A DNA stretch of 64,000 nt from Sphingobium soli (GTDB lineage: Bacteria > Pseudomonadota > Alphaproteobacteria > Sphingomonadales > Sphingomonadaceae), in assembly GCF_020782245.1 (NCBI RefSeq), contig NZ_JAJGNP010000002.1:186001-250000 (forward strand), in the 5' to 3' direction. Shown in pieces: positions 52,315-60,715 of the stretch. Every line of letters begins with the position of its first letter. Position 1 is the stretch's first letter. The position numbers and the translations under genes are program-made. The notes under the pieces are model-generated. The model was not told the DNA's origin. It did no database searches and saw nothing but the letters and a program-made list of their open reading frames with translations.

Positions 52315-53577
52315 ATGCAGGCCAGTCGCATGTCCACCCGATCTCTGGCCGTGGCGATCCTGTCGACCATTGTCGAATGGTATGATTTCACCCTGTATCT
52401 CTACATCGCCACGCTTCTGTCCCGCATTTTCTATGGCGGCGGGGCGAGCGGGCTGGGGGAGGCGCTGGCTGGCTTTGCCCTTGCCTATGCGATGCGGCCG
52501 CTGGGCGCGATCGTTTTCGGCCATGTCGGGGATCGCTATGGCCGGCGACTGACGATGCTACTGTCCATGAGCATGATGACTGTAGCAATGCTGGCGACGG
52601 CGCTGCTGCCCACTTATGCGCAGATCGGTCCGGCGGCGGGATGGATGCTGCTGGCGTTGCGCTGCCTCATGGCCTTCTCGGTCGGGGGCGAATATACCGG
52701 CGTCGTCGCCTATCTGCTGGAAGGGGCGCGAGCCGAGCGGCGCGGTTTTGTGACCTCTCTCGCATCGGCCGCCAGCGAGATCGGGGCGCTGCTGGCAGCG
52801 GGCATTGCGGCAGCGACGGTCGCGCTGCTGGACGACGCCGCGCTGATGGCGTGGGGCTGGCGCATTCCCTTCTTTGCCGGAGCGGCGATGGCCGGGGTGA
52901 TCGTGCTCGCGCGCTCAACGATCGAGGAATCGCCCGACTTTCTGCGCCAGCAGCGCGAACGGAAAGTGCCCGGCAATCCCCTACGGGATAGCCTGACCCA
53001 TCAGCGCCTGGCCATCATGCGCGGCTTTGCCATATCGGCGCTTGGGTCGATCACTTATTATGTCGGGATCACCTATGTGCCGAGCTTCCTGACCGGAACG
53101 GGCGTGATGCAGGAGGGGGCGGCGCTTTGGCTTTCGACGGCAGCGGCCCTGGTGGTGATCCTTGTGACGCCCTTTGTCGGGGCTTTGGCCGACCGGGTCG
53201 GGCGGCGGCCAGTGCTGTTGGCCCTAGGGATTGGAGGTGCTGTGCTGCCCATCCCGATGTTTTTCCTGATGGCGCAGGCGGGCGGCGGCGCGCTACTGGG
53301 AGCCGTGCTGCTCGCCGCGCTGGGCGGCGGGGTGAGCGCCGTCGGCGCGGTGACGACGGCCGAGCAATTTCCCGGCGAAGGGCGCCTGACCGGACTGGCG
53401 CTGGGTGCGACGAGCGCAACGGCGATCTTCGGAGGACTGGCGCCGTGGCTCGCGCACCTGCTGATCGAACGGACGGGCTGGATGCTGGCGCCGGGCGCGA
53501 TGATCGCGCTCGTCGCGCTATGCGTACTGCCAGTGCTCATTCGGCTTCCTGAAACGGCGCCGGCGCGTTTGCAATGA
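52315..53577 (+). CDS. MFS transporter, metabolite:proton symporter (MHS) family
   Basis: A 420-residue, 12-span transporter with the MHS start TIVEWYDFTLYLYIATLLSRIF, the loop GHVGDRYGRR between spans 2 and 3, its counterpart GALADRVGRRP in the second half, and FSVGGEYTGVVAYLLEGARAERRG. Relatives import osmolytes, citrate, alpha-ketoglutarate or shikimate. ATG 52315 is preferred (GAGGAAG 10 nt upstream); an ATG at 52273 would add a Glu-rich segment. Substrate unknown. Confidence 0.88.
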   Translation: MQASRMSTRSLAVAILSTIVEWYDFTLYLYIATLLSRIFYGGGASGLGEALAGFALAYAMRPLGAIVFGHVGDRYGRRLTMLLSMSMMTVAMLATALLPTYAQIGPAAGWMLLALRCLMAFSVGGEYTGVVAYLLEGARAERRGFVTSLASAASEIGALLAAGIAAATVALLDDAALMAWGWRIPFFAGAAMAGVIVLARSTIEESPDFLRQQRERKVPGNPLRDSLTHQRLAIMRGFAISALGSITYYVGITYVPSFLTGTGVMQEGAALWLSTAAALVVILVTPFVGALADRVGRRPVLLALGIGGAVLPIPMFFLMAQAGGGALLGAVLLAALGGGVSAVGAVTTAEQFPGEGRLTGLALGATSATAIFGGLAPWLAHLLIERTGWMLAPGAMIALVALCVLPVLIRLPETAPARLQ

Positions 53578-53772
53578 TTCGAGAAGTCCTGGCAAAACAC
53601 GCGTCGGCCATCTTGCGCATCCGGCATCTTCGCCGCCTGAATGGTCCGTCGGGGTGGCCAGCCGGTTTACGCACCGTCTTGCGCTACCCCTTGGCTCAGG
53701 CGCATATTTTTTCCGCGGGGCGTCGAGGGTTTGCGCGCGCGAACGCGTAAGCAAGGCATGGATGGAGACAGG

Positions 53773-54036
53773 ATGATGGCCGATCTGGATCATTGGCTGA
53801 ACGCGATACGGTCGGAGCCCTCGGACGGGCGCCTTGCGCGGATGGACGCGGCGGTCATGCAGGGGCTTGTGCGTCATCGCGATCGCACGACCGCGCGGCG
53901 CAGCTTGATGCTGGCCGGGCTGCTGGCGATCGGGGTCGGATGGGCAGGCAGTCTGGTCCCCGGCGCGCCTGCGCAGGCGACTTCGCCTCCCATAGGCATG
54001 TCGGATTACGCGCCTTCAAGTCTGCTCGGCCAATGA
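53773..54036 (+). CDS. CnrY-like membrane anti-sigma factor
   Basis: An 87-residue protein with an N-terminal cytoplasmic part (about 1-43: DLDHWLNAIRSEPSDGRLARMDAAVM), one membrane span (about 44-63) and a short periplasmic tail. Length, topology and position before a CnrX-like sensor and an ECF sigma gene match CnrY of Cupriavidus metallidurans (95 residues), which holds CnrH inactive through its cytoplasmic helices. GGAG at 53764 supports ATG 53773 or 53776. It overlaps the next gene as ATGA. Sequence similarity alone would be weak; the call rests on context. Confidence 0.75.
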   Translation: MMADLDHWLNAIRSEPSDGRLARMDAAVMQGLVRHRDRTTARRSLMLAGLLAIGVGWAGSLVPGAPAQATSPPIGMSDYAPSSLLGQ

Positions 54037-54470
54037 CGCCGGGCCGCTATGCTCTCGTGGCGGTGGTGGCTTTTGCCGCAGCCCTGGCGGCTGTGCTGTT
54101 GGCGCGCACCTGGCTTGCCCCGCAGCCCCGCGTCGAAAGCCAGGTGCATGCGCTGCTACACGAAAAGCTGGATCTCGATCCGGCGCAGCAGGCTCGCATC
54201 CAACAGCTTGAGGACAGCTTTGCCACGCGGCGCGAGGCGCTGGAGGCGGAAATGCGCGCCGACAATCAGCGGATGGCGCGGGCGATCCAAACCGAACATG
54301 GCTATGGACCGCAGGTCGCGGCCGCCGTTGACCGGACGCATCATGTGATGGGGCAGCTGCAGAAGGAGACGCTCCAGCATATTTTCGCGATGCGAGATGT
54401 CCTGCGGCCCGATCAGGCGGCGCAGTTCGATGCCGCCATCGTCAAGGCGCTGACACAGCCCGCCCGGTGA
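54033..54470 (+). CDS. CnrX-like periplasmic metal sensor
   Basis: A 145-residue protein with an N-terminal anchor (6-27) and a four-helix periplasmic domain of the Spy/CnrX/ZraP type. H39, H43, E60, H116 and M120 have exactly the spacing of the five metal ligands of C. metallidurans CnrX (H42, H46, E63, H119, M123), a constant offset of three. It should sense a divalent metal and release the CnrY-like protein from the sigma factor. It overlaps both neighbours by four bases (ATGA and GTGA). The downstream genes suggest copper as the stimulus, whereas the ligand set is that of a nickel/cobalt sensor. Confidence 0.85.
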   Translation: MTPGRYALVAVVAFAAALAAVLLARTWLAPQPRVESQVHALLHEKLDLDPAQQARIQQLEDSFATRREALEAEMRADNQRMARAIQTEHGYGPQVAAAVDRTHHVMGQLQKETLQHIFAMRDVLRPDQAAQFDAAIVKALTQPAR

Positions 54471-55042
54471 CGCTGGCCGACGCCGATGACCGGGTGCTTG
54501 CGGCGCGTGCACAGGCGGGGGAGCAGGCGGCCTACGCGATGCTGATGCAGCGGCATCGCGATGCCATGTGGCGTCTTGCCAGGGGGCATGTGGGCGATGC
54601 GGACCAAGCGCTCGACATCACGCAGGATGCGTTCATCGCCGCCTTTGCCGCGATCGGCCGGTATGACGCATCCCGCCCGTTTCGGGCGTGGATGGCGCGC
54701 ATCACGATCAACAAATGCCGGGACTGGGCAAGGCGCCGGGCCGTTCGGCGCTTCTTCACGCTGGCCAAGCCGCTCGACGAAGCGACGCATGTTGCAGACC
54801 TGTCGGCGTCGCCCGAAGAGGCGCTGGCGTCCGCCGACGCCGTTGCCCGCATCAATGCCGCCATCGCGGCGCTGCCGGCCAATCTCAAGGAAGTGCTGTT
54901 GCTCCGCACGATCGAGGTCATGAGCCAGGCGGATACCGCGCATCTGCTGGGGATCAGTGAAAAGGCGGTCGAAACACGGCTGTATCGCGCGCGGTCGAAA
55001 TTGAGTGAAATGTTGAGGGATGGCAGCGGCGAGCGCGTATAG
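54467..55042 (+). CDS. ECF sigma factor, CnrH-like
   Basis: A 191-residue RpoE-like sigma factor. Region 2 is ALDITQDAFIAAFAAIGRYDASRPFRAW followed by MARITINKCRDWARRR, and region 4 is LPANLKEVLLLRTIEVMSQADTAHLLGISEKAVETRLYRARSKL. The start is GTG 54467, overlapping the sensor stop as GTGA. It would direct RNA polymerase to the promoter of this operon once the anti-sigma factor lets go. copA starts 6 bases after its stop. I could not identify its promoter upstream of 53773. Confidence 0.92.
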   Translation: MTLADADDRVLAARAQAGEQAAYAMLMQRHRDAMWRLARGHVGDADQALDITQDAFIAAFAAIGRYDASRPFRAWMARITINKCRDWARRRAVRRFFTLAKPLDEATHVADLSASPEEALASADAVARINAAIAALPANLKEVLLLRTIEVMSQADTAHLLGISEKAVETRLYRARSKLSEMLRDGSGERV

Positions 55043-55048
55043 GGCGGC

Positions 55049-56788
55049 ATGACCAGCCTTGCCCTAGACCGACGCACCCTCATCCGCAGTGCGGCCGCGC
55101 TTCCGCTGGCCCGCGCCTTTCCAGCCTGGGCGCAGAGCGGCACTGCCGGCCTTCGTCCCACTCCCGGCATCCTGTCGGGGGACAGGATCGAGCTGGCCGT
55201 AAGCGAAAGTCATTTCACGACCGGGGGACGTTCCGCCCACGCCGTCACCATCAACGGCACCTTGCCAGCGCCGCTCATCCGGTTGAAGGAAGGACAGAAT
55301 GTCCAGTTGGTCGTGCACAACCTGCTGAAGGAGGACACGTCGATCCACTGGCACGGGTTGATCGTGCCGTTCCACATGGACGGCGTGCCGGGCATCAGCT
55401 TTCCCGGCATCCGCCCCGGCGAGACGTTCACTTATGAATTTCCGATCCGCCAGTCCGGCACCTACTGGTATCACAGCCATTCGGGGATGCAGGAGGCGAT
55501 GGGCCATTATGGCCCGATCGTGATCGACCCGGCCGGCGCGGACCCGGTGCGGGCGGATCGCGAGCATGTGATCGTCCTGTCCGACTGGTCCCCGGTTCAC
55601 CCGCACAAGCTGATGCAGCGGCTTAAGCAGATGGGCGGCTATTATAATATGCAGAAGCAGACGCTGGCCGGGCTGCTAAAGGGCCGGGACCAGAGCCTCA
55701 AGGACCGGATGGACTGGGGCAGGATGCGGATGGACCCCACCGACATTTCGGACGTCACCGGATCGACCTACAGCTATCTGGTGAATGGCCATGGCACAGC
55801 GGAAAACTGGATCGGCTTGTTCGCTCCGGGCGAGCGGGTGCGGCTGCGCATCGTCAACGCATCGGCCATGACCAATTTCAACCTGCGGCTGCCCGGCCTC
55901 GCCATGACGGTGGTCCAGTGTGACGGCCAGCATGTCCAGCCGGTCGAGACCGACGAGTTCCAGATCGCGATCGCCGAGACATATGACGTGATCGTCGAGC
56001 CAGCCGAAGCGAAGCCCTATGGCCTGATCGCCGAGGCGATCGATCGGTCCGGGCTGGTGCGCGCGACGCTGGCACCGCAGGTCGGGATGATCGCGCCGGT
56101 CCCGCCCCTGCGCCAGCGGCCGTTGCTGACCATGAAGGACATGGGCATGGACATGAGCGGCATGGATATGGGGCACAATGGCGTGATCGACCTCAGCCAA
56201 CCCGCCAATGACGGCATGGCGGGCCATTCGATGAAGATGCTCGATCCATCGGTTGCGCCCCAAGTTCCGATGGGACCGGGCGTGGCTACCCTGTCGCCCA
56301 TGCCTGCCGACCGGACCGCCGACCGCCCCACGGGCCTGGAGGATGTCGATCACCGCGTCCTCACCTATGCCGATCTGAAAGCGCTGAAGCCGAACGGCGA
56401 CACGCGCGCGCCGACCCGATCGCTGGACATCCACCTTACCGCCAACATGGAACGCTATATGTGGTCGTTCGACGGGGTGAAGCTGTCCGACGGGGCGGAA
56501 CCGATCGCCTTTCGCCATATGGAGCGGGTGCGCGTGACGCTCATCAACGATACGATGATGCCGCACCCCATTCACATCCACGGCCATTTCTTCCAGCTCG
56601 TGACGGGGGAGGATGCGGCAGCCAATCCGCGCAAGCACACCGTCAACGTCCTGCCGGGAGGCAAGGTGAGCTTCGACCTCACCGCCGATGCGATCGGCGA
56701 CTGGGCGTTCCATTGCCATATGCTGATGCACATGCACGCAGGCATGATGCGGGTCGTGACCGTCCGTCACGATGGCGGTGCGGCATGA
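55049..56788 (+). CDS. copA: Multicopper oxidase CopA/PcoA, Tat-exported
   Basis: A 579-residue periplasmic oxidase. The Tat signal has RRTLIR at residues 8-13 and ends near AWA-QS (28-30). Copper sites are complete: HWHG (H100, H102), YHSHSG (H142, H144), HPIHIHG (H506, H509, H511) and HCH-MLM-H-MHAG-M (H555, C556, H557, H561, M566). A Met-rich loop, KDMGMDMSGMDMGH, near residues 362-375 is typical of CopA and binds extra copper. It oxidises Cu(I) to the less toxic Cu(II). It overlaps copB by four bases. Confidence 0.96.
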   Translation: MTSLALDRRTLIRSAAALPLARAFPAWAQSGTAGLRPTPGILSGDRIELAVSESHFTTGGRSAHAVTINGTLPAPLIRLKEGQNVQLVVHNLLKEDTSIHWHGLIVPFHMDGVPGISFPGIRPGETFTYEFPIRQSGTYWYHSHSGMQEAMGHYGPIVIDPAGADPVRADREHVIVLSDWSPVHPHKLMQRLKQMGGYYNMQKQTLAGLLKGRDQSLKDRMDWGRMRMDPTDISDVTGSTYSYLVNGHGTAENWIGLFAPGERVRLRIVNASAMTNFNLRLPGLAMTVVQCDGQHVQPVETDEFQIAIAETYDVIVEPAEAKPYGLIAEAIDRSGLVRATLAPQVGMIAPVPPLRQRPLLTMKDMGMDMSGMDMGHNGVIDLSQPANDGMAGHSMKMLDPSVAPQVPMGPGVATLSPMPADRTADRPTGLEDVDHRVLTYADLKALKPNGDTRAPTRSLDIHLTANMERYMWSFDGVKLSDGAEPIAFRHMERVRVTLINDTMMPHPIHIHGHFFQLVTGEDAAANPRKHTVNVLPGGKVSFDLTADAIGDWAFHCHMLMHMHAGMMRVVTVRHDGGAA

Positions 56789-57642
56789 TCCGGATGCCTG
56801 TATGGGCGCTGATCGGCGCGGCGCTGGCGCTGCCTGCGCAGGCGCAAATGATGGACCATGGAGTGCATTCCATGCCCGCGAAGGACGCCGCGACCGCCCC
56901 GGCGATGGATAGCGTGGCCCCGCCGGCGCCAACGGATCACGCCGCCGACGCGGTCTACGATCCTGTGGTCATGGCCCGTATCCGCGCTGAGATGATTCGG
57001 GAAAATGGCGGCATGACCTATTCCCAGTTGATGATCGACCGGCTGGAGTATCGCGCGCTGAGCGGCGGCGACGGCTATCATTGGGAGGGCGAAGGCTGGA
57101 TCGGGGGCGACGTCAACCGCCTGGCGATCAAGTCGGAGGGCGAGGGGGAGACCGGCGGTCGGCTGGAAAGCGCCGAATTGCAGCTCCTCTACAGCCGCGC
57201 GATCGACCCGTGGTGGAACATCGTTGGTGGCATGCGCCAGGATTTTCGCCCCCGGCCCGAGCGGACTTACGCGACCATCGGGATCGAGGGGCTGGCCCCA
57301 TATTGGTTCGAGGTGGAGGGGCAATTGTTCATGTCGACCAGGGGTGACGCCCATGCCCGGCTGGAGGCAAGCTATGACCAGCGCATCACCCAGCGGCTGA
57401 TCCTGCAACCGGCGATGGAAGTGAATGTCGCAGCGCAGGACGTTCCCGAACTGGGGATCGGCTCGGGGCTTTCCGACATCGAACTGGGCCTGCGATTGCG
57501 CTATGAATTCGCGCGCGAGTTCGCCCCCTATGTCGGCGTGAACTGGGACCGTAAGCTGGGGGATACGGCCCGCTATGCTCGACGGGTGGGGGATGATCCG
57601 GCTGCGGCAAGTCTGATCATGGGGCTGCGGTTCTGGTTCTAG
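56785..57642 (+). CDS. copB: Outer-membrane copper resistance protein CopB/PcoB
   Basis: A 285-residue protein with a signal peptide (1-20), a Met/His-containing N-terminal segment (MMDHGVHSMP) and a CopB-type beta-barrel (YDPVVMARIRAEMIRENGGMTYSQLMIDRLEYR through to the final LIMGLRFWF). It lies in the outer membrane and works with CopA in copper tolerance. It overlaps the copA stop as ATGA and ends the five-gene cassette. No copC, copD or copper ATPase gene follows. Confidence 0.94.
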   Translation: MIRMPVWALIGAALALPAQAQMMDHGVHSMPAKDAATAPAMDSVAPPAPTDHAADAVYDPVVMARIRAEMIRENGGMTYSQLMIDRLEYRALSGGDGYHWEGEGWIGGDVNRLAIKSEGEGETGGRLESAELQLLYSRAIDPWWNIVGGMRQDFRPRPERTYATIGIEGLAPYWFEVEGQLFMSTRGDAHARLEASYDQRITQRLILQPAMEVNVAAQDVPELGIGSGLSDIELGLRLRYEFAREFAPYVGVNWDRKLGDTARYARRVGDDPAAASLIMGLRFWF

Positions 57643-57907
57643 GGCAGCGCGCGGCATAAGTGCGGACTGGCAGCCCGCCGTCCGCCACCGCCAACACCCG
57701 ATCGCGCAAATCCATTGAGTAACCTGCCTTGGTCGCCAACTTCTCGCCGCCTGCGGCGTGATGGCCCAGCTATGAATCATATGATCAGCGAAAAAGGGAA
57801 TTCCTCATGATTCCACCCATCGTGAAACCGATCCAAACCGTCAAAAGAGTATAAAGTGGAAAAGCGCGAGAGTTCATCTCAGCCTCAAAGGGTAAACCCT
57901 TGAAATC
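57643..57907. other. Gene-free stretch between copB and tRNA-Glu
   Basis: 265 bases of mixed composition with local A/T-rich patches (around 57771-57860). No open frame with a start and ribosome-binding site, no clear terminator for copB, and no recognisable insertion-sequence end were found. It may be the decayed remains of something else, but I cannot show this. Confidence 0.3.
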
Positions 57908-57982
57908 TGGTGACCCCTACGGGAATCGAACCCGTGTTTCAGCCGTGAGAGGGCCGCGTCCTAACCGCTAGACGAAGGGGCC
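57908..57982 (-). tRNA. tRNA-Glu (anticodon CUC)
   Basis: Read on the minus strand the 75 bases fold into a cloverleaf: acceptor GGCCCCT pairing with AGGGGTC, anticodon stem CGGCC/GGCTG with loop CUCUCAC (anticodon CUC), T arm with GGTTCGATTCC, and an encoded CCA end. It reads GAG codons, the favoured Glu codon in a G/C-rich genome. A promoter lies just upstream at 58015-58042. Confidence 0.95.
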
Positions 57983-58014
57983 TTGGGGCCGCTTGGGCGG
58001 CCGGCAGGGGGAGC

Positions 58015-58042
58015 GCTTTACCAGTCCTGGGCGATGCGTCAA
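58015..58042 (-). promoter_or_regulatory. Promoter of tRNA-Glu
   Basis: On the minus strand TTGACG (58037-58042), 16 bp and TAAAGC (58015-58020) are followed by GCTCCCCC. The spacing is that of the ribosomal-protein promoters in this window, and the discriminator is likewise G/C-rich. Confidence 0.6.
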
Positions 58043-58074
58043 GAGAAAGCCGTGTCGCGGCGATCAGCGCTCCA

Positions 58075-58105
58075 TAAAAAACCACCCCATGCAAGCATGG
58101 GGTGG
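58075..58105 (-). terminator. Terminator downstream of sapC
   Basis: A perfect 11-bp inverted repeat (CCACCCCATGC 58082-58092 and GCATGGGGTGG 58095-58105) is followed on the minus strand by TTTTTT. It lies about 170 nt after the SapC stop; a smaller hairpin (58125-58144) precedes it. Confidence 0.8.
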
Positions 58106-58277
58106 CCTAGGTTCAGGGAGGAGACGCCTCCAAAGGGGGAGGCGCCCATACGGCACACCCGAAAGGGGGGCAGGTGCGCCGCATGTTTGAGAGATAGGAT
58201 AGTGACGGTCGCCTTTCAAGAGGGAAGCGCCGTCCCACCTACCAAAGTCGTATGCCCCGGTGATTTCCGTCCGGTTC

Positions 58278-59072
58278 TCAGTTCTCGGCGGACACCGGCG
58301 CGACGGGCGCGGGCGCGTTGATCGGGCCCTTGCCCAGATTGATCTGCGCTTCGAAAATTTCGCGCATCAGCTGGAGCGAAAAGAGATGCGCGTAGATCAG
58401 CGGCAGCATGCCGCTCTGATTGATCTTGCGCAGCTGATCACCGCGCAGGTCGCGCAGCTTTTCCTCATTCACCATGCGGAAACCGCGATAGACGAAGGGC
58501 TGGTCGGCGATCGGGGTCTGGATCGACACTTCGCCGTCCATCAGCAGGTCCATATCCTGCAATTCCTTGACGAACTGCCCGGTACGAGCCGCAGCCTGCT
58601 CGAAATCCTCGCAGAATTTCAGCACGCCTTGCGTCAGCTCGCTGGGCTTGCCATCCTCGAAAAGCGGCGTGCCCTCTTCGAAAGCACCCAGCGCGGGGCT
58701 GGTGGGGTCGAAGCAAAGCGACAGTTCCTCGCTGTCCGGGCGCAGCTTGGCGAGCATCCAGGGGTAACGGCGAACATAGGCAGGGACATAGGCAGGGCCG
58801 CGCAACTTGCCTTCGTCATCTAGGAAGATGTTGACGCCTTCATTCAGGCCCATCAGCAGCAACGGAACGGAATCCGCTCCGGCCGAAAAGATGATGGGGG
58901 CAAAACGCTGTGCCGTCACGAATTCGTCGATCGTCAGCGGCACCGCGTGCTGGCTGGTCAGGAACGGCGCGGAATCGACGCTGCGGCTCTTATAATCGGC
59001 ATGGTCCATCGTGCTGAGCGGCAGCAGGTCATTGTAGAAGATCGGCAGGTTGTTCGCGGGCGCTGTGGCCAT
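58278..59072 (-). CDS. SapC-family protein
   Basis: A 264-residue soluble protein of the SapC family (PF07277): FYNDLLPLSTMDHADYKSRS near the start, AFLTSQHAVPLTIDEFVTAQRFAPIIFS (with a one-residue variant here), and YPWMLAKLRPDSEELSLCFDPTSPA in the middle. The family was named for an S-layer secretion gene of Campylobacter, but in alphaproteobacteria its function is unknown. ATG 59072 is the usual family start; ATG 59084 with GAGAGA directly before it is also in frame. It has no partner gene in the same direction. Confidence 0.9.
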   Translation of the reverse strand: MATAPANNLPIFYNDLLPLSTMDHADYKSRSVDSAPFLTSQHAVPLTIDEFVTAQRFAPIIFSAGADSVPLLLMGLNEGVNIFLDDEGKLRGPAYVPAYVRRYPWMLAKLRPDSEELSLCFDPTSPALGAFEEGTPLFEDGKPSELTQGVLKFCEDFEQAAARTGQFVKELQDMDLLMDGEVSIQTPIADQPFVYRGFRMVNEEKLRDLRGDQLRKINQSGMLPLIYAHLFSLQLMREIFEAQINLGKGPINAPAPVAPVSAEN

Positions 59073-59176
59073 GATCAGGTCCATTCTCTCAAATTGCGGC
59101 GTTCGGCGCCGCGGTCGGAAATATTGGGGCAGGGCGATAATGGGCTTGCCGCCCCGGTGCAATCGCTTTGTCGGCG

Positions 59177-60637
59177 CTAAGCCGGGCCGGTCGCGTGGTC
59201 ATCTTCTTCCGGCAGGGGAATGAGCTTGCCGGGATTGAACAGCCCCTGGGGGTCGAAGGCGGTCTTGATCGCGCGTAAGGCGGCAATCCGCGCCGGGCTG
59301 GAAAGCCGAGCCAGTTCTGCGCGCTTCATCTGGCCGATGCCATGTTCGGCCGAGATGGAGCCGCCCGCAGCCACGACCGCGTCATGAACGAAGGCGTTGA
59401 TCGCCTGACCCTGCGCCGCGATCCAGGCCGGACCATCGCTGGTTCCCTTTGGCGCGCGCACGTGGAAATGCACATTGCCATCGCCCAGATGCCCGAAGGA
59501 AGAGGCTGTGGTGCCGGGGAAGGCAGCCTCGGCCGCCGCGGCCGCTTCAATCATGAAGGCCGGCATCTTCGCGACGGGCACGCTGATGTCATATTGCAGC
59601 GCCGGCCCCTGCGCGCGCTCGGATTCCGAAAGCGATTCGCGGATCCGCCAGAAGGCTTCGGCCTGGGTTTCGTTGGTGGCGATGGCTGCATCGATGACGA
59701 TTCCCTGCTCCATGGCCTGCGCCAGGGCGCCTTCCAGCCTTTCGCCAGGGCCCGGATCGGAAAGATCGGCATGATCGATTTCGATCAGAACGTGCCAGGG
59801 CGTGCGTGTCTCGATCGGCGATCGGGTACCGGGGATATGCCCCAACACAAATCCCAGGCTGTCGTCGGCAATGACCTCGAACCCTTCGATGCTGTCGCCC
59901 AGTGTTGCTTCGGCCAGACGAAGCAAGCGCAGCGCCTGTTCGGGGCTGTCGACGCCCGCCCAGCCCACCGCGCGCGTGACGATGGCGGGCACGAGGCGCA
60001 GCGACGCGGCGGTGACGATGCCAAGGGTCCCCTCCGCACCGATCAGCAATTGCTTGATGTCATAGCCGCGATTGTCCTTCTTGAGCGCGTCCAGCCCATC
60101 GAAGATACTGCCGTCGGGCAGCACCGCCTCCAGCCCATCGACCAGCGCGCGCATCGTGCCATGACGCAGCACCTGCGTCCCGCCAGCATTGGTGGACACG
60201 AGCCCCCCGATCGTTGCGGAGCCTTTTGCGCCCAGGCTTAAGGGAAAACGTCGTCCTTCCGCCCGTGCCGCATCATGCAGGACACTCAATATCACCCCGG
60301 CTTCGCAGACCGCGACATTGTCCTGCGCGGACAGGCTGCGGATGCGGTTCATCCGCCGGAGGGACAGGATGAGGGCGGAGCCGTCGGCCGGTGGGGTTGC
60401 GCCGCCCACCATCGATGTGTTGCCCCCTTGTGGCACCAGCGGCACGCCCAGTTCGGCCGCCAGCTTCACTGTCTCAGCGACAAGGTGCGTGGAATCGGGG
60501 GAAAGGATCGCGGCGGCGGCGCCATGATACCGGCCGCGCCAGTCGCTGACCCACGGCGCGATGTCGTCCATATTGGTCGTGACGCCCTTGGGGCCGAGCA
60601 GCGCGGTGAAGCGATCTATGATGTCTTGTCCAATCAT
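59177..60637 (-). CDS. FAD-linked oxidoreductase (D-2-hydroxyacid/D-2-hydroxyglutarate dehydrogenase type)
   Basis: A 486-residue enzyme of the vanillyl-alcohol-oxidase fold. The N-terminal FAD domain (about 35-215) has VPQGGNTSMVGGATP, LSLGAKGSATIGGLVSTNAGG and LLIGAEGTLGIVTAASL. The C-terminal domain has the metal and substrate His in GHLGDGNVHFHVRAP and SAEHGIGQMKR. It oxidises a D-2-hydroxy acid and passes electrons to a quinone or ETF. The substrate (D-lactate, glycolate or D-2-hydroxyglutarate) cannot be fixed from sequence; serA, sometimes a partner, is absent. Confidence 0.88.
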   Translation of the reverse strand: MIGQDIIDRFTALLGPKGVTTNMDDIAPWVSDWRGRYHGAAAAILSPDSTHLVAETVKLAAELGVPLVPQGGNTSMVGGATPPADGSALILSLRRMNRIRSLSAQDNVAVCEAGVILSVLHDAARAEGRRFPLSLGAKGSATIGGLVSTNAGGTQVLRHGTMRALVDGLEAVLPDGSIFDGLDALKKDNRGYDIKQLLIGAEGTLGIVTAASLRLVPAIVTRAVGWAGVDSPEQALRLLRLAEATLGDSIEGFEVIADDSLGFVLGHIPGTRSPIETRTPWHVLIEIDHADLSDPGPGERLEGALAQAMEQGIVIDAAIATNETQAEAFWRIRESLSESERAQGPALQYDISVPVAKMPAFMIEAAAAAEAAFPGTTASSFGHLGDGNVHFHVRAPKGTSDGPAWIAAQGQAINAFVHDAVVAAGGSISAEHGIGQMKRAELARLSSPARIAALRAIKTAFDPQGLFNPGKLIPLPEEDDHATGPA

Positions 60638-60715
60638 GGGATAGGCTATGCCCCGGAATTCATCGACTGTTCAACCATCGTGCGTTAGCGTCCCCATCCC
60701 ATAAAGGGGTCCGAC

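Noticed and set aside
57643..57907. Possible remnant of an insertion sequence next to tRNA-Glu
   Set aside because: tRNA genes are common insertion targets and the stretch is oddly composed, but I found no terminal inverted repeats, target duplication, attachment-site duplication or transposase fragment.
58082..58105. Palindrome CCACCCCATGC...GCATGGGGTGG as an operator
   Set aside because: The adjoining T run on the minus strand and its place after sapC make a terminator the better reading.
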